A DNA stretch of 55,594 nt from Vreelandella nigrificans. Lineage in GTDB: Bacteria; Pseudomonadota; Gammaproteobacteria; Pseudomonadales; Halomonadaceae. The translations under genes and the position numbers were made by a program. The notes beneath the pieces were generated by a model. It did not search any database and was not told the DNA's origin. It was given only the letters and a program-made list of their open reading frames with translations. The stretch lies in assembly GCF_002374315.1 (NCBI RefSeq), contig NZ_NWUX01000018.1:39453-95046 (forward strand). The letters run 5' to 3'. Below, in pieces: positions 45,647 through 54,113 of this stretch (within the stretch, counting starts at the first letter, position 1; every line of letters begins with the position of its first letter).

Positions 45647-46810
45647 TCAAGCTTGTAGCAACTGATCCATACGCGCTAGCGCAGCCTCTAACTGAGCAGC
45701 GGTAGTGCCAAAGTTAAGCCTTACAAAACCAGGGCAACCAAACGCCGCCCCATCGGAAAGCGCTACGCCCGCCTGTTCAAGCAGTGCCTTAGCGGGCGAG
45801 TTTCCCAAGCCAGCTTGGCGCATATCTAGCCACGCTAAATAGGTAGACTCTGGGGCGCTTAGCGAAACACCTGGCCATAACGCAACCCTCGATTCCAAAG
45901 TAGCACGGTGGCTGCGTAGCTCGTTTAACAGCGCTTGCCGCCAAGGCTCCCCCTCCCGGTAGGCCGCCTCGGCGGCTACCAACCCCAACACATTACCATC
46001 CGGGAAAAAGCCTTTCGTAGCCGATGCAAAACGTTTACGCAGCGCGGCATCGGGAATCACCGCACAGGCACTGGTCAACCCTGCAAGGTTGAACGTTTTA
46101 GACGGCGCCCAGAGGGTAATCGTCCGTTTAGCTAGTGCAGGAAACATAGCAGCCAGTGGGCGATGACGCGCTCCCTCATCTAACAAAAGATCGCAATGCA
46201 GTTCATCAGATACCACAAAAAGGTCGTGGCGCTCTATTAGCTCCGCAAGTTGAGCAAGCTCCTGCTCGCACCATACGCGTCCGGTGGGGTTATGCGGATG
46301 GCACCACAGCAACAGTCGGGTTTGAGGCGTAATAGCGGCTTCTAATGCGGTAATATCCAACTGCCAAGGCTCGCCAGGGGACTTCGGCTCGGCTAACATC
46401 GCCTGCTGCGCCAACCGTCCTGTACGCTCCGCAACCGCCAAAAAGGGCGGGTAAATTGGTGCAATGGTGAGCACGCCCTCGCCCGGCTCCGTCAACGCCA
46501 GAGCCGCAAAGTGTAGTGCTGGAACTACTCCTGGTAGCCATTGCTGCCAAGCGGGTTCAATAAGCCAATCGTAATGGAGGGCGCTCCACTGGCACAGGGT
46601 TTCCGTTAACGTAGCGGGTACTTCACCATAGCCATAAACACCGTGCTCTACTCGCGCTTTTAGCGCATCGATCACCGCAGGCGGTGATCGAAAATCCATG
46701 TCAGCTACCCATAGCGGTAGCACATGGGCAGCGTAGTGATGCCATTTTTGCGATGCATATCCCCCTTCGGGGTGGCGCCGTTCAACGGGCGTAGCAAAAT
46801 CAAACGCCAT
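45647..46810 (-). CDS. PatB/MalY-type PLP-dependent C-S lyase or aminotransferase
   Basis: 387 residues from the ATG at 46810; a GTG at 46822 is the alternative. It is a fold-type I PLP enzyme: LPLWVADMDFRSPPAVIDAL at the start (typical of PatB/MalY), VYGYGEVP, HPHNPTGR (Asn174), SDELHCDLL (Asp202) and the PLP lysine in APSKTFNLAGL (Lys238). Members cleave cystathionine or other C-S bonds; some act as aminotransferases. It is convergent with the YbbN-like gene (18 nt between stops) and divergent from the next gene. Confidence 0.88.
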   Translation of the reverse strand: MAFDFATPVERRHPEGGYASQKWHHYAAHVLPLWVADMDFRSPPAVIDALKARVEHGVYGYGEVPATLTETLCQWSALHYDWLIEPAWQQWLPGVVPALHFAALALTEPGEGVLTIAPIYPPFLAVAERTGRLAQQAMLAEPKSPGEPWQLDITALEAAITPQTRLLLWCHPHNPTGRVWCEQELAQLAELIERHDLFVVSDELHCDLLLDEGARHRPLAAMFPALAKRTITLWAPSKTFNLAGLTSACAVIPDAALRKRFASATKGFFPDGNVLGLVAAEAAYREGEPWRQALLNELRSHRATLESRVALWPGVSLSAPESTYLAWLDMRQAGLGNSPAKALLEQAGVALSDGAAFGCPGFVRLNFGTTAAQLEAALARMDQLLQA

Positions 46811-46847
46811 AACGATTCTCACTTATTTATGGGAGTAGATACTGAGC

Positions 46848-47279
46848 ATGCCGCAGGATGACTTTTATACCAAGATGCGCGCCGGTCTCTCGGCACTATT
46901 GCGGCAGTGGCGCTCGCTTGGCCAAGCAGATGCCGATCAGCTCGCGCTGATTCTGGCCGAAACCGCCAGAGTTGCAAAGCTGGGGACCCCCGACACCACC
47001 CCAAGCGGCTCAACTCTTGAGCAGTGGAGCCGCGACGAGCAGGGTGAAATTCCGCTTTGGGCGCCACGCACTGCGGTGTTTCTACTGAACCAAATGCCTG
47101 CCCGCCCCATCCCGCAAAGCGATGCGGAGGCCTGCGCATGGGCGTACTGTTGGCTGCGCAATCGCTCCTTTGATTCACTACAAGCCGCCCATGATGGTCT
47201 CCCAGAGCATTTACAAGCACCGCTTCAAGATGCCCTAGAAGCCGCATGGCAGGATCAGCAAGGGCTTCGCTTGGTGTAA
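46848..47279 (+). CDS. Hypothetical protein, 143 residues
   Basis: I do not recognise the family. It is soluble with no signal peptide, rich in Ala, Gln, Trp and Leu. Features are LLRQWRSLGQADADQLALILAETARVAKLG (about 18-47), PLWAPRTAVFLLNQMPARPIP and ACAWAYCWLRNRSFDSLQAAHDGLPEHLQAPLQDALE. It is mostly predicted helix. It starts 37 nt from the divergent PatB-like gene, with which it may share a promoter region, and is followed by the membrane protein gene on the same strand. Confidence 0.7.
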   Translation: MPQDDFYTKMRAGLSALLRQWRSLGQADADQLALILAETARVAKLGTPDTTPSGSTLEQWSRDEQGEIPLWAPRTAVFLLNQMPARPIPQSDAEACAWAYCWLRNRSFDSLQAAHDGLPEHLQAPLQDALEAAWQDQQGLRLV

Positions 47280-47340
47280 GTCGTTGGCACCCAACGGCGT
47301 TCGCTGAAAGCCTGCTGTTTTTTATGAAGGAAAGCATCGC

Positions 47341-48147
47341 ATGATAGAAGTTCCGCTCACTTGGCAGCTGGCTAAACTAGGCCTTTCAATTGGCATGGTA
47401 CTGGGGCTGGGCGTGATCGCTGTGCGCGCTAGCCCTCGCATTGCCGGGCTACTGGCAGGTTATCCACTGGGGACCGCGCTAGCACTTTTTTTCATCGGCT
47501 TAGAGCTATCTCCCGAGTTTGCAACCCAAAGCGCTGTGCACACGTTGGCTGGTTTTACTGCCACCATGGCCTTGGGTGCTGGCTATCTAGTGACGGGCCG
47601 TAGGTCGGGCATCAAAGGCGTACTGTACGGCGTAGTAGGCGGCCTTATCGCATGGCTGGGGGTTAGCAGTGTGCTTGCCCAGTTCAATTTTACTCGCGTG
47701 AGCGGTACGCTTGTAACGCTGTGTGCCATCGCCGTATTTAGCTGGCTGTTTCGCCGGATACCTGATACCAGAATCCCAGCGAGCAGGACGTTTTCCTGGC
47801 CTGCACTAGCGGCACGAGCAGGGCTTGCCACACTGATTATATTTATTATTACACGCCTTGCTCACTGGTTACCTCCAGAGTGGGCAGGCACTCTCGCAGC
47901 TTTCCCCATCACTATGCTGCCGTTTCTTCTCATCCTCCATTTAAATAGTGGTCATCAGCCAGTCGCCACTGTCATTAAGCACTACCCCATGGGGCTTGGT
48001 TCGCTGCTGAGTTACACACTATGTGTTTCTTTAACTTACAGCACTCTAGGGCTTTTATGGGGAACATTGCTAGGGTTCGCGACTGCGACATTGTGGCTGC
48101 TCGGGTGGATGCAATTCACTGCGTGGTATCAGCGTCGCGGCACTTGA
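47341..48147 (+). CDS. Multi-pass inner membrane protein with internal repeat
   Basis: 268 residues with about eight hydrophobic segments. Two similar blocks, one near residues 31-60 (PRIAGLLAGYPLGTALALFFIGLELS) and one near 178-206 (PPEWAGTLAAFPITMLPFLLILHLNS), suggest a duplicated bundle typical of small transporters or GlpM-like proteins. The RBS is GAAGGAAAG. No substrate can be named. It is followed by a thioesterase gene 56 nt away. Confidence 0.75.
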   Translation: MIEVPLTWQLAKLGLSIGMVLGLGVIAVRASPRIAGLLAGYPLGTALALFFIGLELSPEFATQSAVHTLAGFTATMALGAGYLVTGRRSGIKGVLYGVVGGLIAWLGVSSVLAQFNFTRVSGTLVTLCAIAVFSWLFRRIPDTRIPASRTFSWPALAARAGLATLIIFIITRLAHWLPPEWAGTLAAFPITMLPFLLILHLNSGHQPVATVIKHYPMGLGSLLSYTLCVSLTYSTLGLLWGTLLGFATATLWLLGWMQFTAWYQRRGT

Positions 48148-48203
48148 CCAAGCGCTCGCTAGGGGGTAATTCTGACTAACCTGCTAATGATAAGGATGCC
48201 CCG

Positions 48204-48611
48204 ATGTTCACGCGCATGATTGAGCCGGCTTTTTACGACACTGATGCACTAGGCCATATTAACAATACCCGTTTACCAGCTTGGTTTGAGTTGGCACGCA
48301 ATGACCTTTTCAAGCTATTTACACCGGATCTTAATCCCAAGCAGTGGCGCTTAATTATGGCCCGCATGGAAGTCGACTACCGCGCTGAACTGTTTTACGG
48401 CCACGACATCGAACTACGTACATACCTGACACGTTTAGGTACCAGCTCGTTTACGGTGACCCAGGAAGCACGGCAGCATGATACGCTGACCAATGTGGGT
48501 CATACCGTACTAGTGCAGTACGACCACCAAGGAAAACGTGCTGTGCCCATCGTGGGAGACCTACGCGATGCGCTATCGGCACACTTACACAGCGCGCCAA
48601 CGCCTGCTTAA
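48204..48611 (+). CDS. Acyl-CoA thioesterase, hotdog fold (YbgC/FadM type)
   Basis: 135 residues, single 4HBT domain. The active-site segment YDTDALGHINNTR (11-23, Asp14) matches the YbgC-type motif. WRLIMARMEVDYRAEL and VTQEARQHDTLTNVGHTVLVQYD are also typical. It hydrolyses acyl-CoA thioesters in the cytoplasm; chain-length preference cannot be read from the sequence. First of four closely spaced plus-strand genes to 50095. Confidence 0.88.
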   Translation: MFTRMIEPAFYDTDALGHINNTRLPAWFELARNDLFKLFTPDLNPKQWRLIMARMEVDYRAELFYGHDIELRTYLTRLGTSSFTVTQEARQHDTLTNVGHTVLVQYDHQGKRAVPIVGDLRDALSAHLHSAPTPA

Positions 48612-48649
48612 CTCATACCCACCTTTTGGCGGGGCGCAGGGAGACTCCC

Positions 48650-48949
48650 ATGGCAATCCGTTACAATCTTTGGATCGACCCTGACAATACGGCGCAGCAC
48701 CGCGCCGTTGAAGCTGATCTTGAACGCTATTTTATCGAGCGCTTTGCTGACTATCCGCATATCCGCTTGTTCGGCGCAGACCCTTACGATTATGATGCCC
48801 CGTTCAATCGACTCTACGATGTGTTAATGGCGCGAGCCGCAGAGTACTGCGAGCGGACATGGCGCTATGTAGCATCACCAGAACAGCTTAATCGCTGCTT
48901 CTTCCGCGCCGTTGGCCGCTCAAATAAGTTTATTCAAGATGAACGATAG
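48650..48949 (+). CDS. Hypothetical protein, 99 residues
   Basis: Starts at the ATG at 48650, which has AGGGAG 6 nt upstream; an in-frame ATG at 48626 is too close to the previous stop and lacks a site. Soluble, acidic and aromatic-rich (RYNLWIDPDN, DPYDYDAPFNRLYDVLMARAAEYCERTWRYVA). The C-terminus FFRAVGRSNKFIQDER is basic. I do not recognise the family. It probably shares an operon with the DUF501 gene 15 nt downstream. Confidence 0.7.
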   Translation: MAIRYNLWIDPDNTAQHRAVEADLERYFIERFADYPHIRLFGADPYDYDAPFNRLYDVLMARAAEYCERTWRYVASPEQLNRCFFRAVGRSNKFIQDER

Positions 48950-48964
48950 CGAGACATCAACGCA

Positions 48965-49486
48965 ATGGTAATTCGCACCGATCAAGCGCCAGACGAGCGC
49001 CAGTTAGCTATTATCGCCCAACAGCTCGGACGCGCGCCCCGCGGTATTGAGGCCGTTGCAGCTACCGATGCAAAAGGCACTCCTCTCGTATTACGGATGG
49101 CGCCAATAGTCGACGGCAAACCGTTTCCTACGCTTTACTGGCTCTGCTCTGATCTGCTGAAAATCGAAATTTCACGTATTGAAGCAGTTGGCGTAATTAA
49201 GTCATTGGAACAACGGCTGCAAGAAGAGCCTGACTTCCTAGAAGCCTACCAGCAGAGTCACCGCGACTACGTGGCTGCACGCTGGGCATATATGAGCGAT
49301 GCCCAGCGTGATGAGGTCACCAAGCTAGGCTACACCGACGTGCTCACCGAACGCGGCGTTGGCGGCATTAGCAACTGGCAGCAGGTACGCTGTTTGCACA
49401 CCCAGTATGCACACCACCTATGTGGCAATAACGTCATTGGACAGTGGATGGACGAGCAGTATAACGTTCAGCATTGCCTAAGCTAA
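48965..49486 (+). CDS. DUF501 family protein
   Basis: 173 residues. APRGIEAVAATDAKGTPLVLRMAPIVDGKPFPTLYWLCSDLLKIEISRIEAVG matches DUF501, as does the C-terminal GISNWQQVRCLHTQYAHHLCGNNVIG with its Cys/His pairs. The function of DUF501 is unknown. Genes of this family sit next to conserved housekeeping genes in other bacteria. The 15-nt gap to the previous gene suggests an operon. Confidence 0.85.
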   Translation: MVIRTDQAPDERQLAIIAQQLGRAPRGIEAVAATDAKGTPLVLRMAPIVDGKPFPTLYWLCSDLLKIEISRIEAVGVIKSLEQRLQEEPDFLEAYQQSHRDYVAARWAYMSDAQRDEVTKLGYTDVLTERGVGGISNWQQVRCLHTQYAHHLCGNNVIGQWMDEQYNVQHCLS

Positions 49487-49549
49487 TTGCTCAGCGAATA
49501 ACTAAACTCTCGCTAGCCAGCGACTGATTTGTGATAAGGACGCCTTACC

Positions 49550-50095
49550 ATGGCACGAATTTGTGTTTACCTCGGCTCCCGTGAAGGTAATACCCCCGCG
49601 TTTCGTCACGCGGCCAAAGCACTTGGCGGAGCTATTGCATCACGCGGACACACGTTAGTTTATGGCGGGGCACGCATTGGCCTCATGGGAGAGCTTGCCA
49701 ACGCGGCGCTGGAAGCAGGTGGCGAAGTAATAGGCGTGATGCCCGACCACCTCGTCGAGCGAGAGCAGGCACACTTTGGCCTGAGCGAGCTAATACGCGT
49801 CCCCAATATGCATGAGCGCAAGGCCACCATGGCTGCAAATGCGGATGCGTTCATTGCCCTCCCAGGTGGTATAGGCACCTTTGAGGAACTGTTTGAAATT
49901 TGGACCTGGGGATATTTAGGCCTGCACGAAAAGCCCATGGGGCTACTCGATACTGAAGGCTTTTATGCTCCACTGCTGAGCTTTCTTGACAGCACCGTCA
50001 GCCACGGTTTTTTGGCCCAAACGACTCGCGACATGCTGATGGATGCACCCACGCCTGCACAGTTGTTAGATGCGCTAGAGGCACAGCTTATTTGA
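49550..50095 (+). CDS. LOG-family nucleoside 5'-monophosphate phosphoribohydrolase
   Basis: 181 residues, single LOG domain. It has VYLGSREGN at the start, the substrate motif PGGIGTFEE at 105-113, and MHERKATM with Arg90-Lys91. LOG proteins release the base from cytokinin-type or normal nucleoside monophosphates; in bacteria the physiological substrate is often unclear. The ATG at 49550 has AAGGA upstream. It is the last gene of the thioesterase group and is convergent with the exonuclease gene (29 nt between stops). Confidence 0.9.
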   Translation: MARICVYLGSREGNTPAFRHAAKALGGAIASRGHTLVYGGARIGLMGELANAALEAGGEVIGVMPDHLVEREQAHFGLSELIRVPNMHERKATMAANADAFIALPGGIGTFEELFEIWTWGYLGLHEKPMGLLDTEGFYAPLLSFLDSTVSHGFLAQTTRDMLMDAPTPAQLLDALEAQLI

Positions 50096-50124
50096 ACGCT
50101 GGAGAGGCAGTTATCGAAAGGGGA

Positions 50125-50655
50125 TTAACGCTTGCGGTTAGCGCACTCAGCCATGGCAAGAGTGCGCTGATAAGTGAGCTGTAGCAGACGCGCATCTTCT
50201 CCAGCACGATGACGATGGATACCACTCTCAGCAATGACAGCTTCCTTGGTGTCGCTCCATAGCTCCTGCTGCGCTTCGCTTAGCAAAATGCGCAGTGCCT
50301 CCAAGCGAAAACGCGGCAACAGCCCAGCATGGTGAAACAGCAGTGATAACCACGTGTTGTCGTAGCCCCAGCTATCGCTATACGCTTTTCCAAGTTCTCG
50401 CAGCTCATCATTAAGCCAATGTGCTACCTGGTGCACTGGATAACCCTCTTGCAGCAAGCGATCCCGAGAGATCCCATGCAACAGCTCTGCCTTAGGATCC
50501 CAATGGGTCCACTCGTCTAATGGCTGAATAAGAAACGCACAGCAACTACCGTCAGCACGTGCAATGCCAACTTCAATAGGGTAGCTGCCGCGCCCGAACC
50601 CGGACGCTTCAATATCTAACACTGTAGGTAGCGTCTCGGACACTGACTTCCTCAT
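50125..50655 (-). CDS. DEDDh-type 3'-5' exonuclease-like protein
   Basis: 176 residues. The fold of DnaQ-type exonucleases is visible: LDIEASGFGRGSYPIEVGIA with Asp14 and Glu16, the ELLHGISRD block, Asp94 (or Asp99) in AYSDSWGYDN, and HRAGEDARLLQLTYQ with His149 and Asp154. It is therefore probably active on DNA or RNA 3' ends. It is not DnaQ itself, which is longer. The start at 50655 lies at the end of a small tandem repeat. Confidence 0.82.
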   Translation of the reverse strand: MRKSVSETLPTVLDIEASGFGRGSYPIEVGIARADGSCCAFLIQPLDEWTHWDPKAELLHGISRDRLLQEGYPVHQVAHWLNDELRELGKAYSDSWGYDNTWLSLLFHHAGLLPRFRLEALRILLSEAQQELWSDTKEAVIAESGIHRHRAGEDARLLQLTYQRTLAMAECANRKR

Positions 50656-50657
50656 TC

Positions 50658-50729
50658 ACTCATAATAGCGACTAACACTCATAATAGCGGCTAAGCCATG
50701 ATAACGACTAAGCCATGATAGCGACTAAG
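50658..50729. repeat. Four-copy imperfect tandem repeat before the exonuclease gene
   Basis: Two units of 19 nt (50658-50676, 50677-50695; ACTCATAATAGCGRCTAAS) and two of 17 nt (50696-50712, 50713-50729; CCATGATARCGACTAAG). On the minus strand the units give short open frames: ATG-GCT-TAG twice, then ATG-AGT repeats leading into the gene start. The first unit also supplies the TAG stop of the Sel1 gene. Confidence 0.8.
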
Positions 50730-51219
50730 CTGCGGTTAATGCAGCTTGTGGGCAATGATCAACGATGCGCTGCCAATAAGCAGCTTGCTCGCTATCCGCC
50801 ACCAAACCTAACTCACCAAACCGATAAGCTCGGGCGAGTCGTTCAGCAGCCAAGAAGTGCCCTGACTGTGCAGCACGGGCATACCAGGTCACCGCATAAT
50901 CTTCACGGCGCGGATACTGAGCGCAGCCGTGCTCATGGATTTTTGCAGCTTGATACTGAGATTTAATATCGCCTGCTTGAGCAGCTTCCAAGACATAGCG
51001 TGCTCCTCGCGCCTTATCTTGAGGCGACTGACCACGATGGAACAGCATGTGCCCATAAATAGAAAGCGCATCAGGATGTCCTGCCTCTGCACAACGTTTA
51101 AATAGCTGCATGGTTAAACGTTGAGTGCGCGGTGAGCGCGGCAGTAACCAACGAGTATGAAACAGCTGTTCAGCCAGACGAAATTCTAACCGAGTAAACA
51201 ATGAAGATGCCTGCGGCAT
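50725..51219 (-). CDS. Sel1-repeat (SEL1-like TPR) protein
   Basis: 164 residues. Three Sel1-like repeats run from about residue 40: AEAGHPDALSIYGHMLF, AAQAGDIKSQYQAAKIHEHG and AAQSGHFLAAERLARAYRFGELG. Such repeats make alpha-alpha solenoids for protein binding. No signal peptide was seen, so it is likely cytoplasmic. The partner is unknown. It is on the same strand as the exonuclease gene, separated by the tandem repeat. Confidence 0.82.
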   Translation of the reverse strand: MPQASSLFTRLEFRLAEQLFHTRWLLPRSPRTQRLTMQLFKRCAEAGHPDALSIYGHMLFHRGQSPQDKARGARYVLEAAQAGDIKSQYQAAKIHEHGCAQYPRREDYAVTWYARAAQSGHFLAAERLARAYRFGELGLVADSEQAAYWQRIVDHCPQAALTAA

Positions 51220-51470
51220 GGCAAACCACCCTGCCTATCTGTTGAGATCTTCGGCTAACGGTCATCCCACATTATTGACAGTTAACCATACGATAAACCG
51301 GCACGAGGCCGACCAATGGGCTGGCAAGCATACGCCTGCCTTTGCGCCGACTCAACCCTATTGATTTGCTGCTTTTGTAGAGCCTCGCTAACATGCCTCT
51401 CACACGTCGCCATTCGCGGCGATAAATACGGCTTATCCTGAGGCAATTCCACCTCTCCAAGGAGATGACA

Positions 51471-52502
51471 ATGCAAACCCGCCCACTTGGCAGAACAGGC
51501 ATGGAGGTTAGCCGACTCTGCTTAGGCACGATGACGTTTGGCGAACAGAATAGTGAAGCAGAAGCCCATGAGCAGCTAGATCGCGCAGTGGCCTTTGGGG
51601 TTAATTTCATTGATACCGCCGAGATGTATCCAGTTCCTCCCAAGGCAGATACCCAAGGCTTAACCGAGTCTTATATTGGTAGCTGGCTGAAAGCCCGCGG
51701 TGCCCGTGACGATGTCATTATCGCGACAAAGGCAGCAGGTCCAGGGTTAGAGCACATCCGCGGCGGCCCCAAAATGACTCGAGATCATCTCCATAAGGCC
51801 GTGGATGGAAGCCTAGCTCGACTCAAAACCGATTATATCGACCTCTATCAGCTGCATTGGCCAGAGCGTACAACCAACTTTTTCGGCAAACTTGGTTATA
51901 CCCACGAAGAACAAGAAAATACCACACCTCTGGAAGAAACACTTTTAACACTAAAAGAGCTCGTGGACGCTGGAAAAGTACGCGCAATAGGCCTCTCTAA
52001 TGAGACACCATGGGGTGTGATGCGCATGCTGCAGTTATCAGATCAGCTGGGCTTACCACGCGTCGCTTCTATTCAAAACCCTTACAATCTGCTGAACCGT
52101 ACCTTTGAAGTTGGTCTCGCAGAAATTGCTCATCGTGAAGATGTCGGCCTACTCGCCTACTCACCTCTGGGCTTTGGCGTGCTATCGGGAAAATATCTCA
52201 ATGGTGCACAACCGCCTAAAGGCCGCTTAACGCTCTATGAACGCTTTAAACGCTACACCTCACCAGAAGCTGAGGCCGCAACACAGGCATACGTGAATCT
52301 TGCCAAAGAGCATGACATTGACCCTGCCCAAATGGCACTGGCGTTTGTTAATAGCAGAAGCTTTCTGACTAGCAACATTATTGGTGCAACTACCATGGAC
52401 CAGCTGGAAAGCAATCTGGCTAGTGAAAGCCTTAAGCTTGATGAAGAAGTGCTGACAGCCATCGACGATATTCATCGCCGCATGTCTAACCCGTGCCCGT
52501 AA
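51471..52502 (+). CDS. tas: Tas-type aldo/keto reductase
   Basis: 343 residues from the ATG at 51471 (AGGAG 7 nt upstream; an ATG at 51465 is too close). The AKR tetrad is Asp48, Tyr53, Lys87 and His129 (in FIDTAEMYP, ATKAAG and QLHWPER). The long insert TTNFFGKLGYTHEEQENTTPLEETL is characteristic of Tas (YgdS). The C-terminal NADP-binding part has NIIGATTMDQLESNL. It reduces carbonyl substrates with NADPH; the natural substrate is not known. Confidence 0.88.
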   Translation: MQTRPLGRTGMEVSRLCLGTMTFGEQNSEAEAHEQLDRAVAFGVNFIDTAEMYPVPPKADTQGLTESYIGSWLKARGARDDVIIATKAAGPGLEHIRGGPKMTRDHLHKAVDGSLARLKTDYIDLYQLHWPERTTNFFGKLGYTHEEQENTTPLEETLLTLKELVDAGKVRAIGLSNETPWGVMRMLQLSDQLGLPRVASIQNPYNLLNRTFEVGLAEIAHREDVGLLAYSPLGFGVLSGKYLNGAQPPKGRLTLYERFKRYTSPEAEAATQAYVNLAKEHDIDPAQMALAFVNSRSFLTSNIIGATTMDQLESNLASESLKLDEEVLTAIDDIHRRMSNPCP

Positions 52503-52527
52503 TAGCACCTGTGACTATCAAGCCAAT

Positions 52528-52549
52528 AGCCTCGGCCAACGCCGAGGCT
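52528..52549 (+). terminator. Hairpin after tas
   Basis: A 9-bp stem AGCCTCGGC / GCCGAGGCT with a CAAC loop lies 26 nt after the tas stop. No T run follows. The yaaA -10 box begins 3 nt after it, so it acts more as an attenuating or insulating stem than a classic terminator. Confidence 0.55.
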
Positions 52550-52558
52550 TGGTATAAT
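52550..52558 (+). promoter_or_regulatory. Extended -10 promoter of yaaA
   Basis: TGG directly before a perfect TATAAT (52553-52558) makes an extended -10 element. The -35 region falls in the hairpin and does not match. Transcription should start near 52565, 40 nt before the yaaA ATG. Confidence 0.6.
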
Positions 52559-52604
52559 CGCATCAGTTTTCATCTCTTTTCTGTCACGGCATAAGGAACA
52601 CGAT

Positions 52605-53384
52605 ATGCTGAGCGTTATCTCCCCCGCCAAAACGCTGGACTTTGAAACACCTTCAACCACGGACAAAGTCACGCAGCCTAGCTTTCTCGACCACAGTAAG
52701 CCATTGATTAAAATTCTGCGTGATTATTCACCACAGCAGCTTAGTGACCTAATGGGAATTAGCGACAAGCTGGCAGGTCTCAATGCGGCGCGCTTTGCCG
52801 AGTGGCACCCCCCTTTCACGCTGGATAATGCCAAACCGGCCGCTCAAGCCTTTCAAGGTGATGTGTACACAGGTCTTGAGGCCACCTCCTTTAGTGATTC
52901 CGACAATCACTTTGCTCAACAACACCTTCGCATTTTATCGGGGCTATACGGCCTGTTGCGTCCATTAGACCTTATACAGGCCTATCGGCTGGAGATGGGT
53001 ACCAAACTACCCAACGAGGCGGGAAATGACCTGTACATATACTGGAAGCCGACACTAACGCAGGCACTGAATAGTGCGATTTTGGAAAGTGGCTCCAAGG
53101 TACTCGTGAACCTAGCATCAAATGAGTACTTCAAAGCAATTGATATCAAAAAGCTGGATGCCCGGGTCATCACCCCCGTGTTTAAAGACGAGAAAAATGG
53201 CACTTTTAAAATTATCAGTTTCTACGCCAAAAAAGCACGGGGCTTGATGGGAGCTTGGATTATCAAACAACAAATCAACGACCCCGGGCAGCTAACCAAC
53301 TTCAATGTGGCAGGCTACCGCTTTGACGCAGCCAGCTCGCAGGGCGATACGCTGGTCTTCACTCGCAAAGAAGCTGATCGCTGA
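52605..53384 (+). CDS. yaaA: Peroxide stress protein YaaA
   Basis: 259 residues, full length for the family. [14 protein letters not shown] at the start, [22 protein letters not shown] and [13 protein letters not shown] are diagnostic, as is [17 protein letters not shown]. YaaA protects against peroxide by limiting free intracellular iron and binds DNA in structural work on the E. coli protein. The ATG has AAGGAA upstream. It is convergent with the next gene with 10 nt between the stops. Confidence 0.95.
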   Translation: MLSVISPAKTLDFETPSTTDKVTQPSFLDHSKPLIKILRDYSPQQLSDLMGISDKLAGLNAARFAEWHPPFTLDNAKPAAQAFQGDVYTGLEATSFSDSDNHFAQQHLRILSGLYGLLRPLDLIQAYRLEMGTKLPNEAGNDLYIYWKPTLTQALNSAILESGSKVLVNLASNEYFKAIDIKKLDARVITPVFKDEKNGTFKIISFYAKKARGLMGAWIIKQQINDPGQLTNFNVAGYRFDAASSQGDTLVFTRKEADR

Positions 53385-53394
53385 TGCCACTTCT

Positions 53395-53970
53395 TTAAAA
53401 AAACGTCACCGCACGGGGAGAGCGTGGCTTCAGAAAGCGCTGATGGACCTCTTTAAAAGTAGTTGTATCACATCGATTGAGCCACTCATAAGCTACCATA
53501 TCTGCAGTAACTGCCACCGCACCATTGGCACAAGCACGTTCTCGAGCTAACCGTGCTTCGTCTCGGCGGCGGCTGGCTGTTGCTTCGCTAAGCCAGAAAA
53601 CCTCATACCCCGCTTCTAGTAAGCCAAGTGCGCTCTGCAATACACAGATATGCGCCTCTGTCCCACATATCACTATTTGCCGCACACTCTGGGCTTGTAA
53701 GGTGTGAACAAACTCCGGCTCTTCCATAACGCTGAAATGGAGTTTTTGCCACACTTGGTGCTCACCCAATGTGCTTAACAATGCTGAAGCCGTGCCCCCT
53801 AGCTTTTCTGGATACTGCTCGGTTAACCAAACCGGCACCTGCAACGCATTGGCAACGCCTGCCATCCAGGCCGCCTCCTCGAGAGCGAATTCACTACCCT
53901 CAATAACGGGCAGTAGACCAGCTTGGAAATCGACTATTAGCAACAGGCTTTGCTGATGATGTAAGCGCAC
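53395..53970 (-). CDS. Isochorismatase-fold cysteine hydrolase (YcaC/nicotinamidase-like)
   Basis: 191 residues with a GTG start at 53970 (AGGG about 8 nt upstream). The isochorismatase-like triad is Asp14 (LLIVDFQAGL), Lys76 (WQKLHFSV) and Cys109 (CGTEAHICV). The cis-peptide region GTEAH is present. Related proteins hydrolyse amides, but the substrate is not predictable. The last 25 residues are basic and extra to the core fold. Confidence 0.85.
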   Translation of the reverse strand: MRLHHQQSLLLIVDFQAGLLPVIEGSEFALEEAAWMAGVANALQVPVWLTEQYPEKLGGTASALLSTLGEHQVWQKLHFSVMEEPEFVHTLQAQSVRQIVICGTEAHICVLQSALGLLEAGYEVFWLSEATASRRRDEARLARERACANGAVAVTADMVAYEWLNRCDTTTFKEVHQRFLKPRSPRAVTFF

Positions 53971-54113
53971 TTTTTTTACCCTATTTTTGTCTTTATAAAC
54001 ATTCTCGGAATAACGTTCATACCAGCTTACACGGTAAACTAGCTACTTCTCATTTTCTACATAACGCTTATGGGCGTATAACCCCACTCCCTACATCTTC
54101 ACTGGAGAATAGA

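Noticed and set aside
50658..50729. Tandem repeat as a CRISPR array
   Set aside because: Units are contiguous, 17-19 nt, with no spacers and no cas genes nearby.
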